From Chryseobacterium sp. MYb264 (GTDB lineage Bacteria > Bacteroidota > Bacteroidia > Flavobacteriales > Weeksellaceae): 64,000 bases of DNA. The position numbers and the translations under genes are program-made. Position 1 is the first letter of the stretch. Each line of letters begins with the position of its first letter. The stretch lies in contig NZ_CP142422.1 of the NCBI RefSeq assembly GCF_035974275.1, forward strand, positions 1,798,001 through 1,862,000, in the 5' to 3' direction. Under the pieces are notes generated by a model, which worked only from the letters and a program-made list of their open reading frames with translations, was not told the origin of the DNA and ran no database searches. Below are positions 1 through 10,070 of the stretch, piece after piece.

Positions 1-303
1 GCTCGCTTCTACAAATCCTTTTTTACCGGGTTGAATCGGAGTTTTCGTGTAATCCGCTGTTGTGCATCCGCAAGATGGAGCCACATTCTGAATGATAATA
101 GGTTTTGAAGTGGTATTGGTAAATTCAAAACGAATCAATTTTGGTTTTCCCTGAGGGATATTTCCAACATCGATAGATTCTTTATTCCATTTAATCGCAT
201 CTGCAACCACTTTTGCAAAAGATGGAGCCTCAGAAATAACGTTGGCATAAAATGGAGAAAACGCCAAAACAGCCAAAAGTGCCGTAATTTTTAAATTTTT
301 CAT
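1..303 (-). CDS. DUF1573 family protein, exported (partial, 3' end outside window)
   Basis: The first 101 codons of a gene that runs off the left edge; I read them directly from the reverse strand. The start is ATG at 303. The product begins with a signal peptide (hydrophobic ITALLAVLAFS, likely cut after YA). An immunoglobulin-like fold follows with the DUF1573 hallmarks: F-E-F-T-N-T near residue 50 and the S-C-G-C-T-T motif near residue 80. DUF1573 proteins are periplasmic or surface beta-sandwich proteins of unknown function, common in Bacteroidota. The gene is divergent from the histidine kinase at 461. A perfect TAnnTTTG -7 element lies about 50 bases upstream. Family confidence is high; function is unknown. 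Confidence 0.85.
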   Translation of the reverse strand, partial: MKNLKITALLAVLAFSPFYANVISEAPSFAKVVADAIKWNKESIDVGNIPQGKPKLIRFEFTNTTSKPIIIQNVAPSCGCTTADYTKTPIQPGKKGFVEAS

Positions 304-350
304 AATTGTACATTTTAATTATTGAAACCGATTGTTTATTGTTGATGTAA

Positions 351-358
351 CAAATGTA
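351..358 (-). promoter_or_regulatory. Bacteroidota -7 promoter element for the DUF1573 gene
   Basis: Read on the minus strand this is TACATTTG, a perfect match to TAnnTTTG, 47 bases upstream of the ATG at 303. No TTG -33 element is seen at the usual distance, so the call rests on the -7 box and its position. Confidence 0.45.
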
Positions 359-460
359 AAGCTGTTGCGTGATACGAGTTGTTAAGCGCTTTCAAACATT
401 TGTTAATAAGTTGTTAACGCATATGATTAATAGATTTTTTTAAATAATATTGCCTCACGA

Positions 461-1705
461 ATGAAAATAAAAAGGCTTAATATCATCATTACTCTCGGAC
501 TTCTGGCGATTGTTGGGATTCTGATTGCGCAGCTTTTATGGACGAAGCAGGCCTATAACATCGAAAATCAGAAGTTTAACCAAAAGGTAAACATCGCGTT
601 GATGGAAGTTGTTGAAAAGCTTTCCGGCGAGGCCACATTCACCGAAAATCCGGTACAGAATATTGCCAATGATTATTATCTGGTGAATGTAAACAATGAA
701 ATTCATCCCACGGTTTTGGAATATTACCTTAAAACAGAATTTAATCGTGTTCAGATCAATACCAATTATGTATATGCTTTGTATAATTGCAGAAGTGACC
801 GGATGATCTACGGAAAATACGTTTCTCCTAATCAGAAAAATCCAAAAAATAAAGAGATCAAATTTCCTAAGCATAAAAATCTCGTCTATTATTTTTCCAT
901 CAGTTTTCCGGATAAAACGAGCTATTTAATCAGTTCATTACGCTTCTGGTATTTGCTGACCTTTGCCCTGATCATTATTCTGGCAGTGTATGTGTATTCT
1001 ATTTACACTATCATTCAGCAAAAGAAATTTTCAGAGCTGCAAAGGGATTTTATCAATAATATGACCCATGAATTTAAAACGCCTTTATCGTCCATTCTTT
1101 TGGCTTCAGAAGCATTGAATAAACAGGAATCGGTGAAGGAAAATCCGAAGTTGCAAACCTATACTTCCATCATTATCAACCAAAGTTTTAAGCTGAATGA
1201 CCACATCGAAAAAATATTGAATATCGCCAAAAATGATGCTTCGGGATTATCTTTAAAACCTCAAAAAATCGTATTATTTCCTTTCATTCAAAACATTGCC
1301 GAAAATATTCAGCAAAAAAATGAAAAGACTAAAATTATCCTCGAAATTCCAGAAAATATTTCGATTCAGGCGGATGAATTTCACTTTAACAATATCATTT
1401 GTAATATTCTGGAAAATTCAATTAAATATTGCGAAACCAGTCCGGAAATCATTATTTCTTTATTAAAAGATTCAAAAGGCTTATATTTAAAGTTTAAAGA
1501 CAACGGAATGGGGATTCCTGCTAAGAATATCCCTTATATTTTTGATAAATTTTACCGCGTGAAAACGGCAAAAAGTGATGAGGTAAATGGTTTCGGGCTG
1601 GGATTATTTTATGTAAAAAAGATTGTTCAGCAACATCAATGGAAAATTTCTGTTGAAAATAACAGCGATCAGGGAATCAACACTACTCTATTTTTTCCGT
1701 CTTAA
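461..1705 (+). CDS. Membrane sensor histidine kinase (two-component system)
   Basis: A 414-residue sensor kinase. It has one membrane segment near residues 8-27, an extracytoplasmic sensor region of about 135 residues with no recognised domain, a second membrane segment near 162-183, then HisKA and HATPase domains. The phospho-acceptor is H203 in M-T-H-E-F-K-T-P. The ATP site shows the N box (NIICNILENSIKYC), G1 (DNGMGIP), F box (FDKFYR) and G2 (GFGLGL). No HAMP domain is evident between TM2 and HisKA. The partner regulator starts 17 bases downstream, so the two are almost certainly co-transcribed. The architecture resembles RprX-type kinases of Bacteroidota, but the signal cannot be told from the sequence. 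Confidence 0.9.
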   Translation: MKIKRLNIIITLGLLAIVGILIAQLLWTKQAYNIENQKFNQKVNIALMEVVEKLSGEATFTENPVQNIANDYYLVNVNNEIHPTVLEYYLKTEFNRVQINTNYVYALYNCRSDRMIYGKYVSPNQKNPKNKEIKFPKHKNLVYYFSISFPDKTSYLISSLRFWYLLTFALIIILAVYVYSIYTIIQQKKFSELQRDFINNMTHEFKTPLSSILLASEALNKQESVKENPKLQTYTSIIINQSFKLNDHIEKILNIAKNDASGLSLKPQKIVLFPFIQNIAENIQQKNEKTKIILEIPENISIQADEFHFNNIICNILENSIKYCETSPEIIISLLKDSKGLYLKFKDNGMGIPAKNIPYIFDKFYRVKTAKSDEVNGFGLGLFYVKKIVQQHQWKISVENNSDQGINTTLFFPS

Positions 1706-1722
1706 TTTTTAATGCAAAACCC

Positions 1723-2403
1723 ATGGAAAAATCTAAAATTTTATACGCCGAAGATGATCAAACGATTGCTTTTCTTATTCAGGACAGCCTGGAAAACTAC
1801 TATCAAATCAATCATTATTCGGATGGAAGATCTGCCCTGGAAGCATTTGGCAGACAAAGTTTTGATATTTGTCTGCTGGATATTATGATGCCAGAAATCA
1901 ACGGTTTTGAAGTCGCCAAACAAATCCGCAGCAAAAATTCTGAAGTTCCTATTATTTTTATTTCAGCAAAAACATTGAAGGAAGACCGGATAAAAGGACT
2001 GAAAATTGGAGCTGATGATTATATTGTAAAACCATTCAGCATTGAAGAACTGGTTTTAAAAATTGAAGTTTTTCTAAAAAGATCTAAAAAAACGGAATCT
2101 TTTCCTTCCACTTATAAGGTTTCAAAATATGATTTTGATCCAAAAAATTACACCTTAAAAGATCATCAAAATACCATAACGCTTACCCAAAGAGAATCTG
2201 ACCTTCTTCTATATTTCATCAAACATAAAAATACCGTCTTGAAAAGACAGGATATTTTGAAAGCAATTTGGGGTGATGATGATTATTTTATGGGAAGAAG
2301 TCTGGATGTTTTTATTTCTAGATTACGCAAGGTATTTGCGAATGAAGACAATGTGTTGATTGAAAATCTACATGGGATAGGTTTTCGTTTTTCTGAGGTT
2401 TAA
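1723..2403 (+). CDS. OmpR/PhoB-type response regulator
   Basis: A 226-residue regulator with an N-terminal receiver domain (residues 4-118). It has the acidic pair D11/D12, phospho-acceptor D53 in C-L-L-D-I-M-M-P and the conserved lysine in V-K-P-F near 103. A C-terminal winged-helix DNA-binding domain follows (about 130-226), with the typical T-Q-R-E-S-D-L-L and R-S-L-D-V-F-I-S-R-L-R-K signatures. It lies directly downstream of its kinase and converges on the LytTR gene at 2407 with only 3 bases between, so transcription from the two sides meets here. Resembles RprY-type regulators; targets unknown. Confidence 0.92.
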   Translation: MEKSKILYAEDDQTIAFLIQDSLENYYQINHYSDGRSALEAFGRQSFDICLLDIMMPEINGFEVAKQIRSKNSEVPIIFISAKTLKEDRIKGLKIGADDYIVKPFSIEELVLKIEVFLKRSKKTESFPSTYKVSKYDFDPKNYTLKDHQNTITLTQRESDLLLYFIKHKNTVLKRQDILKAIWGDDDYFMGRSLDVFISRLRKVFANEDNVLIENLHGIGFRFSEV

Positions 2404-2406
2404 ATT

Positions 2407-3108
2407 TTAAAACAACCTTTTTTCAAGAAAAATTTTCACAAAACGATCAAACTCATTTTTATAACTTCTTCCTACGGGAATTGTAAATTGTTCTAATAAA
2501 ATTTCGTTATTATTGATCGCGCTTACCCATTTTGAATTGATGATAAATGAACGATGAATTCTCACAAAACCTTTATTTTGTAAACGATCAGCCAACTCCG
2601 CAATGGATATTTTTGAAGCCAGAAAATTTTCATCACCCAAAATAATTCTAATATCATTACCCTGACTTTCAAAATAAATAATTTCGTCAAGTTTTATTTT
2701 TCGGTTAAAACCATTCACTTTAACAATAACAAAATCTTCTTCATGATCTTTTGCCTTGTTTCTGAGAACCCGATCAACCGATTGGAAAAATCGCTGAAAA
2801 GTGATCGGTTTTAGCAAATAATCAACAGCTTCCAATTCAAAACCTTCCAAAGCATAATCCCGAAATGCGGTGGTAAATATGGTCTGAGGCTTACTCTTCA
2901 ATGATTTCAAAAAATCTATTCCATTTAAATTTGGCATCTGAATATCTAAAAACAACAAATCTACCTGCTGAGTTTGCAGAATTTTATAAGCCTCCATAGC
3001 ATTGGTTCCGGTAGCCACAAGTTGCAATTCGCTGATCTTAGAAATGTGATTTTCAAGCAATTTTACGGCCAGCGGTTCATCATCTATAATAATACATTTA
3101 ATCTTCAT
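2407..3108 (-). CDS. LytTR-family response regulator
   Basis: A 233-residue regulator with a receiver domain (acidic pair D9/D10, phospho-acceptor D55 in L-F-L-D-I-Q-M-P, lysine in L-L-K-P-I-T). A LytTR DNA-binding domain occupies about residues 130-228, with the characteristic I-Y-F-E-S-Q-G-N-D and V-R-I-H-R-S-F-I-I-N motifs. LytTR regulators bind direct repeats and often control cell-surface functions. The ATG at 3108 overlaps the end of the upstream LytS-type kinase gene by 11 bases, so the two are translationally coupled and form one two-component system. A second, separate pair of the same type lies at 15912-17641. Confidence 0.92.
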   Translation of the reverse strand: MKIKCIIIDDEPLAVKLLENHISKISELQLVATGTNAMEAYKILQTQQVDLLFLDIQMPNLNGIDFLKSLKSKPQTIFTTAFRDYALEGFELEAVDYLLKPITFQRFFQSVDRVLRNKAKDHEEDFVIVKVNGFNRKIKLDEIIYFESQGNDIRIILGDENFLASKISIAELADRLQNKGFVRIHRSFIINSKWVSAINNNEILLEQFTIPVGRSYKNEFDRFVKIFLEKRLF

Positions 3109-4165
3109 TTCGTGGAGTTATAATTTCAATGCTAAACTTATCTTCTTTTTCGTTGATGGCTAAAGAATAGTTATTTTTATAATATAATTCGAGTTGTTTT
3201 TTCACATTTTCTAATCCAATTCTGGATTTTTCATGATCTTGTTTAGTAAATTTTGAGTTTTCAACTTTAAAAATAACAACATCCGTTTTCGTGTCTATCG
3301 AAATATTAATCTCAATCTCTCCACTTGTCTTTTGGGCTCCGTGTTTAAAAGCATTTTCAACTAAAGAAAGATACAATAAAGGCGGAATATATGCCGGAAA
3401 ACTCAAATTTTCCAAGACATTTATTTTTAAACGATTATCATAACGTAATTTCTCAAGCTCAATATAATCGTGGATCATTTTCATCTCTTCGGTAATGGCA
3501 ACCAGCCTTTTCTGCCCTTTATACAGCGTATAATCTAAAATATCTGAAAGTCGCTCGATAGATTGTGAGGTTTTTGAAGGATCAATGATCGATAGTGAGT
3601 AAATATTATTCAGCGTATTGAATAGGAAATGTGGGTGTAGCTGAGACTTTAATGCCTTCAATTCCAACTCCGTTTTTTCTTTTTGAAGCTGAATTGCAGT
3701 TTGCTTTTCATTCTGATACCGAAAAACATACATGATCGAAATAAAAATAAACGAACCCGAAAGAATAGGAAAAATATAATGAAACAAAAGATATTTCACG
3801 TCTATAAAAATTGAAATAAAGTTGTCTTGTGGATAATTTACAAACAAAGGTTCCGCCAGATAAACAATGAAAATTCTGTTGAAAATCCCTAAAAAATAAT
3901 TACTTATCAGAAAGAAGAATGAAAAATGTAGGTATTTTCTGTGATCAAAATATTTTCGGATCAATACAAAGTAGATAAAATTTGCGCTAATAATCTGAAA
4001 AATCCAGTGACAAAGGTCGTAATAAAAGATTTCTTTAAAATTGGGCTGCTCATGTTCACCATAATTTCGGGCAAGTCCAAAAATCAGCAATGATATCCAA
4101 AATACTGCCTGATAACCAATTTCTTTTTTGATATTCCTCTTTGATGTATAATCCACGATATTCAA
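3098..4165 (-). CDS. LytS-type sensor histidine kinase (His_kinase family)
   Basis: A 355-residue kinase with about four hydrophobic segments in residues 18-165, a short coiled linker (Q-L-Q-K-E-K-T-E-L-E-L-K), then the His_kinase domain. The acceptor is H179 in L-H-P-H-F-L-F-N-T-L-N-N, and the ATP site includes S-L-V-E-N-A-F-K-H-G. The open frame begins with TTG at 4165; a GTG three codons later (4156) is the only other reasonable start, and no in-frame ATG lies near the N-terminus. The TTG sits inside TATTTTTG, which also matches a -7 element, so the exact start is uncertain. It is coupled to the LytTR gene downstream. Confidence 0.88.
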   Translation of the reverse strand: MNIVDYTSKRNIKKEIGYQAVFWISLLIFGLARNYGEHEQPNFKEIFYYDLCHWIFQIISANFIYFVLIRKYFDHRKYLHFSFFFLISNYFLGIFNRIFIVYLAEPLFVNYPQDNFISIFIDVKYLLFHYIFPILSGSFIFISIMYVFRYQNEKQTAIQLQKEKTELELKALKSQLHPHFLFNTLNNIYSLSIIDPSKTSQSIERLSDILDYTLYKGQKRLVAITEEMKMIHDYIELEKLRYDNRLKINVLENLSFPAYIPPLLYLSLVENAFKHGAQKTSGEIEINISIDTKTDVVIFKVENSKFTKQDHEKSRIGLENVKKQLELYYKNNYSLAINEKEDKFSIEIITPRNED

Positions 4166-4341
4166 AAATAGAAATTAAAAACTTTATGATGGTAAAATGT
4201 ATCTAAAATACATAAAACTGAATATTAATAACCGTTTTTGGAATGTATATGAAAATAATTGCTCTCTACACTCAAAATAGGACTTTCCACATCATTCTAT
4301 CTCTTTCAATTTGAAATAACAGGAATTTCGTGTAAAAAAGA

Positions 4342-5445
4342 ATGGAAAAAGACAAATTCTACGGACTCGATCATTTACGCGCGTTGGCAATTATCCTGAT
4401 ACTTTTATATCATTACAGAATGTTCAAGCATCCTGAATGGATCGATACAATAGGCTGGATCGGCTGGACGGGTGTGGATTTATTTTTTGTTTTGAGTGGT
4501 TTTTTGATTTCAAATCAATTATTCAGAGAAATAAAAGAACATCAAAATATAGATTTAAAAACATTTTTCATCAAGCGGTTTTTCAGAATTATTCCGCCCT
4601 ATTTCTTTACGTTGATGCTCTATTTTTGCTTTCCCATTTTCAGAGAAAGAGAAGCGCTGCCTTCGGTTTGGAAATTTATTTCTTTTACTCAAAATTACGG
4701 ATTGAACGTGATTGAAAAAGGAACTTTTTCACATGCATGGTCGCTTTGTATTGAAGAACAGTTTTATCTTCTGCTTCCTGTTTTACTTTTGATTTTCATT
4801 AAAATAAAACGGATTTATTATCTGCCTTTCGGAACTTTGCTTTTGATTGGAATTTCAATTTCATTACGGTATTTTTCATGGAACGAATATATAGTTCCCA
4901 ATCTCGAAACCTCTGATTTCTGGAAAGAATGGTATATGAAAATTTATTATCCAACCTATACCCGATTTGATGGTTTAGCCATTGGAGTGCTTATTGGTTA
5001 TTTTTATCAGTTTAATTTAAAATTTAAAGCAATTATCAATAAAAACGGAAATTACTTTTTAGCCTTAGGAATATTATTAATTACTTTTTCACTGTGGTTT
5101 TGCAGAGATCAATATTCAGAAAAAGCATCTGTTTTGGGATTTACTTTTGTTGCCATCAGTTATGGAATTTTATTATTGGGAGCCATTTCAACATCCTCTT
5201 TTTTAGGTAGAAAAAGAAATTATTTCACCTCACAACTCGCCATCCTTTCCTATTCAATTTACCTTTCTCATAAAGGAATAATTCATCTTATTCAATTATT
5301 TTTAGAGAAAAACAATATTAACTCTTCCACTACTTTAACAGTCACGATTTGCTTTTGTTTATGCATCATTGTGAGTATTTTCTACCGATTTGTGATTGAG
5401 AAACCTTCGGCAAGAATTAAAAACATACTAATTGATAAAAATTAA
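4342..5445 (+). CDS. Acyltransferase 3 family integral membrane protein (OafA/YrhL-like)
   Basis: A 367-residue polytopic membrane protein with about ten hydrophobic segments. The N-terminus G-L-D-H-L-R-A-L-A-I and L-Y-H-Y-R-M-F is the acyltransferase-3 signature, with the conserved R and catalytic-type H in the first segment. The later motifs G-V-D-L-F-F-V-L-S-G-F-L-I and W-S-L-C-I-E-E-Q-F-Y also fit. Family members move acyl groups (often acetyl) onto surface polysaccharide, peptidoglycan or other glycans. The substrate cannot be read from the sequence. The gene stands alone, divergent from the LytS gene and followed after 113 bases by a serine hydrolase. Confidence 0.9.
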   Translation: MEKDKFYGLDHLRALAIILILLYHYRMFKHPEWIDTIGWIGWTGVDLFFVLSGFLISNQLFREIKEHQNIDLKTFFIKRFFRIIPPYFFTLMLYFCFPIFREREALPSVWKFISFTQNYGLNVIEKGTFSHAWSLCIEEQFYLLLPVLLLIFIKIKRIYYLPFGTLLLIGISISLRYFSWNEYIVPNLETSDFWKEWYMKIYYPTYTRFDGLAIGVLIGYFYQFNLKFKAIINKNGNYFLALGILLITFSLWFCRDQYSEKASVLGFTFVAISYGILLLGAISTSSFLGRKRNYFTSQLAILSYSIYLSHKGIIHLIQLFLEKNNINSSTTLTVTICFCLCIIVSIFYRFVIEKPSARIKNILIDKN

Positions 5446-5558
5446 TGAAATTCAATATTTTACAAAAAAAATATACTAATTTCAAAACCTATAAAATGAG
5501 GTAACAAATGCGATGATTCGATTGTTATATAAACATCATTTAAACAAAAAACTAGATC

Positions 5559-6614
5559 ATGACAACTAAAATTACTTTGCTGTGTATATTTATTTCCAGC
5601 TTTTTCTTTTCCCAAAAGATTGATGCTGAAAAATTAAATAATTATTTTACCTCTATTGAAGCTAAAAATCTGGGAATCGGAAGTTTATCCATCTTCAAAA
5701 ATGGTCAAGAAGTATACACAAAGAATTTTGGACAAAAAAATATCCCCGGATTATACTTTAACAGCAATACGAAATATCAGATAGGTTCTGTCACCAAAAT
5801 GATTACTGCAACCTTGATCTTTAAGCTTATCGAAGAAAAAAAGTTACGCTTAGAAGACAAACTTTCAGAATTTTATCCTAAAATTCCCAATTCCGACAAA
5901 ATAACCATCAAAAATATGTTGGAGCATACCAGCGGATTGGGTAGCTACGTGGTAAAAGAAGGAGAAGTTTGGGTTACAGAAAAAGTAAGCGACAAGGAAA
6001 TTATGGATTTAATTATCCAGCAGGGAAGCCGTTTTGAACCGGGTGAACAAGTGGCTTATTCTAATACAGCGTATTATTTATTGACAAAAATTTTAGAAAA
6101 GAAACGTCAAAAACCCTTTCATACACTTATAGAAACTGAAATATCTGCGCCACTCGGATTAAAAAATTTAGCTTCAGTACAATTGCATCCTAAAAATATA
6201 TTCCTGCCTTATATTTATGAAAATAATTCATGGAATCTTCTAAAAAAAGATATTAATTTCTTTAATGTAATTGGTGTGGGAGACATCGCTTCGACGCCTT
6301 ATGATCTTAACATTTTTATGACCAACTTATTTCATAACAAGATTCTAAAAAAATCATCATTAGAGCAGATGATCCCTATTTCAGGAAAAGAAAGTTGGGG
6401 AAGAGGTATTGCCGTTTGGGATTTTGACGGCATCATCTATTACGGACACGGAGGCGATACGTTGGGCTCCCATGCCCTTCTTATTTACAACAAAGAGGCA
6501 GATATTTCAATTGCTTATACCACAAACGGCGAAAGAATAAAGAAAGAAGATTTTATTAAAAATATTGTTAACTTATTATATGACAAACCCTTTACACTTC
6601 CTGAAATTAAATAA
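5559..6614 (+). CDS. Secreted serine hydrolase, beta-lactamase/D-Ala-D-Ala carboxypeptidase-like family
   Basis: A 351-residue protein with an N-terminal signal peptide (cut near F-F-S-Q, about residue 19) and a class C beta-lactamase-like fold. Active-site motifs are S77-V-T-K80 (S-x-x-K), Y-S-N (Y-x-N) near residue 165 and G-H-G-G near 305. The motif L-E-H-T-S-G-L is typical of the family. Members include esterases, peptidases and true beta-lactamases, and the sequence does not decide between these. The protein should be periplasmic. A strong bidirectional terminator follows, shared with the convergent esterase gene. Confidence 0.88.
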   Translation: MTTKITLLCIFISSFFFSQKIDAEKLNNYFTSIEAKNLGIGSLSIFKNGQEVYTKNFGQKNIPGLYFNSNTKYQIGSVTKMITATLIFKLIEEKKLRLEDKLSEFYPKIPNSDKITIKNMLEHTSGLGSYVVKEGEVWVTEKVSDKEIMDLIIQQGSRFEPGEQVAYSNTAYYLLTKILEKKRQKPFHTLIETEISAPLGLKNLASVQLHPKNIFLPYIYENNSWNLLKKDINFFNVIGVGDIASTPYDLNIFMTNLFHNKILKKSSLEQMIPISGKESWGRGIAVWDFDGIIYYGHGGDTLGSHALLIYNKEADISIAYTTNGERIKKEDFIKNIVNLLYDKPFTLPEIK

Positions 6615-6665
6615 TTCTGATTTTCAGAGAAACTTTTTCATTTTATTTTAACTAAAGAATTACAA

Positions 6666-6700
6666 AATAATCCGTTTCAAAATTGGAACGGATTATTTTT
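6666..6700. terminator. Bidirectional intrinsic terminator between convergent genes
   Basis: An inverted repeat with perfect 11-base arms (AATAATCCGTT / AACGGATTATT) and a 10-base loop, flanked by T-rich sequence on the plus strand and A-rich sequence on the other side. It lies between the stop codons of the serine hydrolase (+) and the esterase (-) and can serve both. Confidence 0.85.
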
Positions 6701-6715
6701 ATTTTATCTTCGAAT

Positions 6716-7876
<1,161 letters not shown>

Positions 7877-8106
7877 TCATTCATCTTGAAATATTGAATG
7901 TAAATAATTCCTAATTCGAAGGTATAAAATATTTTTTAGACATTCTATTTTAATAAGATCATATACTTTATCATTTAGGCCTTATCTATTTATCGAAGAA
8001 ATAATTTGACATAAAATAGATTTACTACATTTTTCTTTATCAATCAGTTACAAAAAAGAATACATTAATTAATGTAATAACCAAAAACTTTAATTCTATT
8101 GTTAAT

Positions 8107-8131
8107 CCTGACGAAATGTTTCAGGTTTTTT
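8107..8131 (+). terminator. Terminator-like hairpin upstream of the AraC gene
   Basis: CCTGA pairs with TCAGG around a nine-base loop and is followed by six T residues on the plus strand. No plus-strand gene lies upstream, so this would end a short leader RNA or small RNA rather than a known gene. The stem is short, hence modest confidence. Confidence 0.35.
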
Positions 8132-8204
8132 ATATCAATTACTGCTTTCCTTACCAATATTACTGTTTCTCATAAAACCATGAGGCTTAACTGTTTATAA
8201 TATG

Positions 8205-8212
8205 TAATTTTG
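8205..8212 (+). promoter_or_regulatory. Candidate -7 promoter element for the AraC gene
   Basis: TAATTTTG matches TAnnTTTG and lies 18 bases before the ATG at 8231. No TTG is seen at -33. Confidence 0.35.
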
Positions 8213-8230
8213 TTCTGTAAATAATTGGTC

Positions 8231-9145
8231 ATGATGAATGAGATCGTCTATTTTAATTCAGTAAGTGATTATAACACTTCATGCGGAATCGAAACTTTAC
8301 ATCCTTTGGTAAGCATATTGGATCTATCTAAATGCCCACCCAGAAAATGGGAAGCAGGAACGAAGGTGAAAATGAATTTCGGAATTTATGCTGTATTTCT
8401 GAAAGATGTGGTATGTGGAGATATTCGTTATGGTCGGGATTATTACGATTATCAGGAAGGAACATTGGTTTTTGTAGGTCCCGGACAGGCTTGGGATATA
8501 GCCTACGAAGTGTCTAATTATCAACCTAAAGGGCATGTTCTTATTTTTCATCCGGATCTGATTCACGGTACTTCTTTAGGAAAAAATATTCACGATTATG
8601 GCTTTTTCTCTTATAAAATGAATGAAGCTCTTCATCTTTCCAATAAAGAAAGACAGATTATTTTGGATTGCTTTGATAATATTCAGTTTGAACTTGAACA
8701 AACCATTGATAAGCACAGCAAAAAACTGATTGCCGCCAATATTGAACTGTTCCTGAATTATTGCGAACGCTTTTACGACCGGCAATTCCTTACCCGTGAA
8801 ACGCCTAACAGAAGCATTTTAGAACGATTTGAAAAGCTCTTGCAAGATTATTTCATTTCAGACCGCCCGCAAAACATTGGGTTGCCATCGGTTGGATATT
8901 GTGCTGATGCTCTGAATCTTTCCTCCAATTATTTCGGTGATCTGATCAAAAAAGAAACCGGCGTTTCTCCTCAGGAATATATCCAGACGAACGTTATTAA
9001 TTTAGCAAAAGAAAGAATCTTCGACATCAATAAATCGATCAGCCAGATTGGTTATGAGCTCGGGTTTAAATATCCTCAGCATTTTACACGTCTGTTCAAG
9101 CAAAAAGTTGGCGTATCGCCTATGGAATATAGAAATTCTAATTAA
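8231..9145 (+). CDS. AraC-family transcriptional regulator
   Basis: A regulator of about 304 residues with an N-terminal cupin-like sensing domain (about 1-180) and a C-terminal double helix-turn-helix (about 205-304). The AraC signature is clear: L-N-L-S-S-N-Y-F-G-D-L-I-K-K-E-T-G-V-S-P in the first HTH, then I-S-Q-I-G-Y-E-L-G-F-K-Y-P-Q-H-F-T-R-L-F-K in the second. The frame opens at TTG 8225, but ATG at 8231 or 8234 is more likely the start; I use 8231. Such regulators often control a neighbouring oxidoreductase or efflux gene. Here the divergent gene is the esterase and no target is evident. Confidence 0.9.
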   Translation: MMNEIVYFNSVSDYNTSCGIETLHPLVSILDLSKCPPRKWEAGTKVKMNFGIYAVFLKDVVCGDIRYGRDYYDYQEGTLVFVGPGQAWDIAYEVSNYQPKGHVLIFHPDLIHGTSLGKNIHDYGFFSYKMNEALHLSNKERQIILDCFDNIQFELEQTIDKHSKKLIAANIELFLNYCERFYDRQFLTRETPNRSILERFEKLLQDYFISDRPQNIGLPSVGYCADALNLSSNYFGDLIKKETGVSPQEYIQTNVINLAKERIFDINKSISQIGYELGFKYPQHFTRLFKQKVGVSPMEYRNSN

Positions 9146-9163
9146 GTTTGACGTAAATCTATA

Positions 9164-9208
9164 CAATAAAAAAGAGCAAAATTTGAATTATTTTGCTCTT
9201 TTTTATTG
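9164..9208. terminator. Bidirectional intrinsic terminator
   Basis: A long inverted repeat with perfect 18-base arms (CAATAAAAAAGAGCAAAA and its complement) and a nine-base centre, ending in T-rich or A-rich runs on either side. It sits between the convergent AraC (+) and PPC/DUF296 (-) genes and suits both directions. Confidence 0.88.
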
Positions 9209-9223
9209 AATTGTGGGCTTCAT

Positions 9224-9733
9224 TTATTGCTTAAAATCATAAAAATTAAGTCCCACTTCTTCATTTTTAGTTTTACTGATTTTACTGTCAATCGTATTGA
9301 TATAAATCTCTCCTGCACCACGAATTTTCGCATCCAGCAAATGCCCTGCTAAAGCTGTATAATCGCTTTTACCTAAGGTAATATGCAAATGGAGAAGAGG
9401 CTCACCCGCGATCTCAGAAATATTTCCCGTTAAATTCGTGACTTCCATCTGTTCTTTAAAGGTTTTATCTACAAATTTTTTTGTTTCGGGATTAAAAAAC
9501 CTCAACGTAGCTTCATTTACAGCACCAATACCAGTAATTTGTCCCGCCTGAATTTTCTGAGTCTTTACAAAATCTGTCAGCGCATCCAGAATACTTGTCT
9601 TATCTTTAATGCTGAGAATATAGGTTGATTCTACTTTTCTGGCTGTCCACCCTTTTCCTTCTAAAAAGGACTGTGCTTGTACCTGTACCATGATTGCTGT
9701 AATTATAATTGTTAAAATTTTCTTGATGAACAT
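9224..9733 (-). CDS. Exported PPC/DUF296-domain protein
   Basis: A 169-residue protein with a signal peptide (cut after V-Q-A-Q, about residue 21) and one PPC/DUF296 domain. Visible family motifs are the centre I-T-G-I-G-A-V, then L-L-H-L-H-I-T-L-G and G-H-L-L-D-A-K-I-R. The bacterial PPC fold forms trimers; the H-L-H residues are often metal-binding. Most bacterial PPC proteins are cytoplasmic, so the signal peptide is noteworthy. It is the last gene of a three-gene run behind the monooxygenase and YciI genes, with a 37-base gap. Function unknown. Confidence 0.8.
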   Translation of the reverse strand: MFIKKILTIIITAIMVQVQAQSFLEGKGWTARKVESTYILSIKDKTSILDALTDFVKTQKIQAGQITGIGAVNEATLRFFNPETKKFVDKTFKEQMEVTNLTGNISEIAGEPLLHLHITLGKSDYTALAGHLLDAKIRGAGEIYINTIDSKISKTKNEEVGLNFYDFKQ

Positions 9734-9770
9734 ATTCTTTTTAATTTTAAATTGATGAAAAAGAAAAAAA

Positions 9771-10067
9771 TTAAATCAATGTCTTTGTTTCAGGAAATAC
9801 TTTATTCCAGATGAAAATATCTACAGATTTTCTTAATCCATTGATGAAAAAAGGATCCCGATTACATATCTCCCTTACCTGCTCTTTCGTTTCTGCATCT
9901 ACAATCCAGATGGAACCTTGGGCAGCACCATCCACCTCTAAACGTAAGCTTCCGGGAACCAAAATATGGTCTTTATACGCTTCAAGAAACTTTTTATGCT
10001 CTTCCGTATATTTTTCCCTTATCGATAATTTATTTTCATTATCCTGGCATCTGACAATAAATAACAT
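9771..10067 (-). CDS. YciI-family protein
   Basis: A 98-residue single-domain protein of the YciI family, which shares the ferredoxin-like dimeric alpha/beta-barrel fold with antibiotic biosynthesis monooxygenases. The pattern R-E-K-Y-T-E-E-H-K-K-F-L with its conserved His, G-S-L-R-L-E-V-D-G and the C-terminal R-D-P-F-F-I-N-G-L match. Start ATG at 10067, three bases after the stop of the monooxygenase gene, so the two are translationally linked. Biochemical role unknown. The pair may act on a small aromatic or reactive compound, but that is inference from the shared fold and the LysR neighbour. Confidence 0.82.
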   Translation of the reverse strand: MLFIVRCQDNENKLSIREKYTEEHKKFLEAYKDHILVPGSLRLEVDGAAQGSIWIVDAETKEQVREICNRDPFFINGLRKSVDIFIWNKVFPETKTLI

Positions 10068-10070
10068 AAA

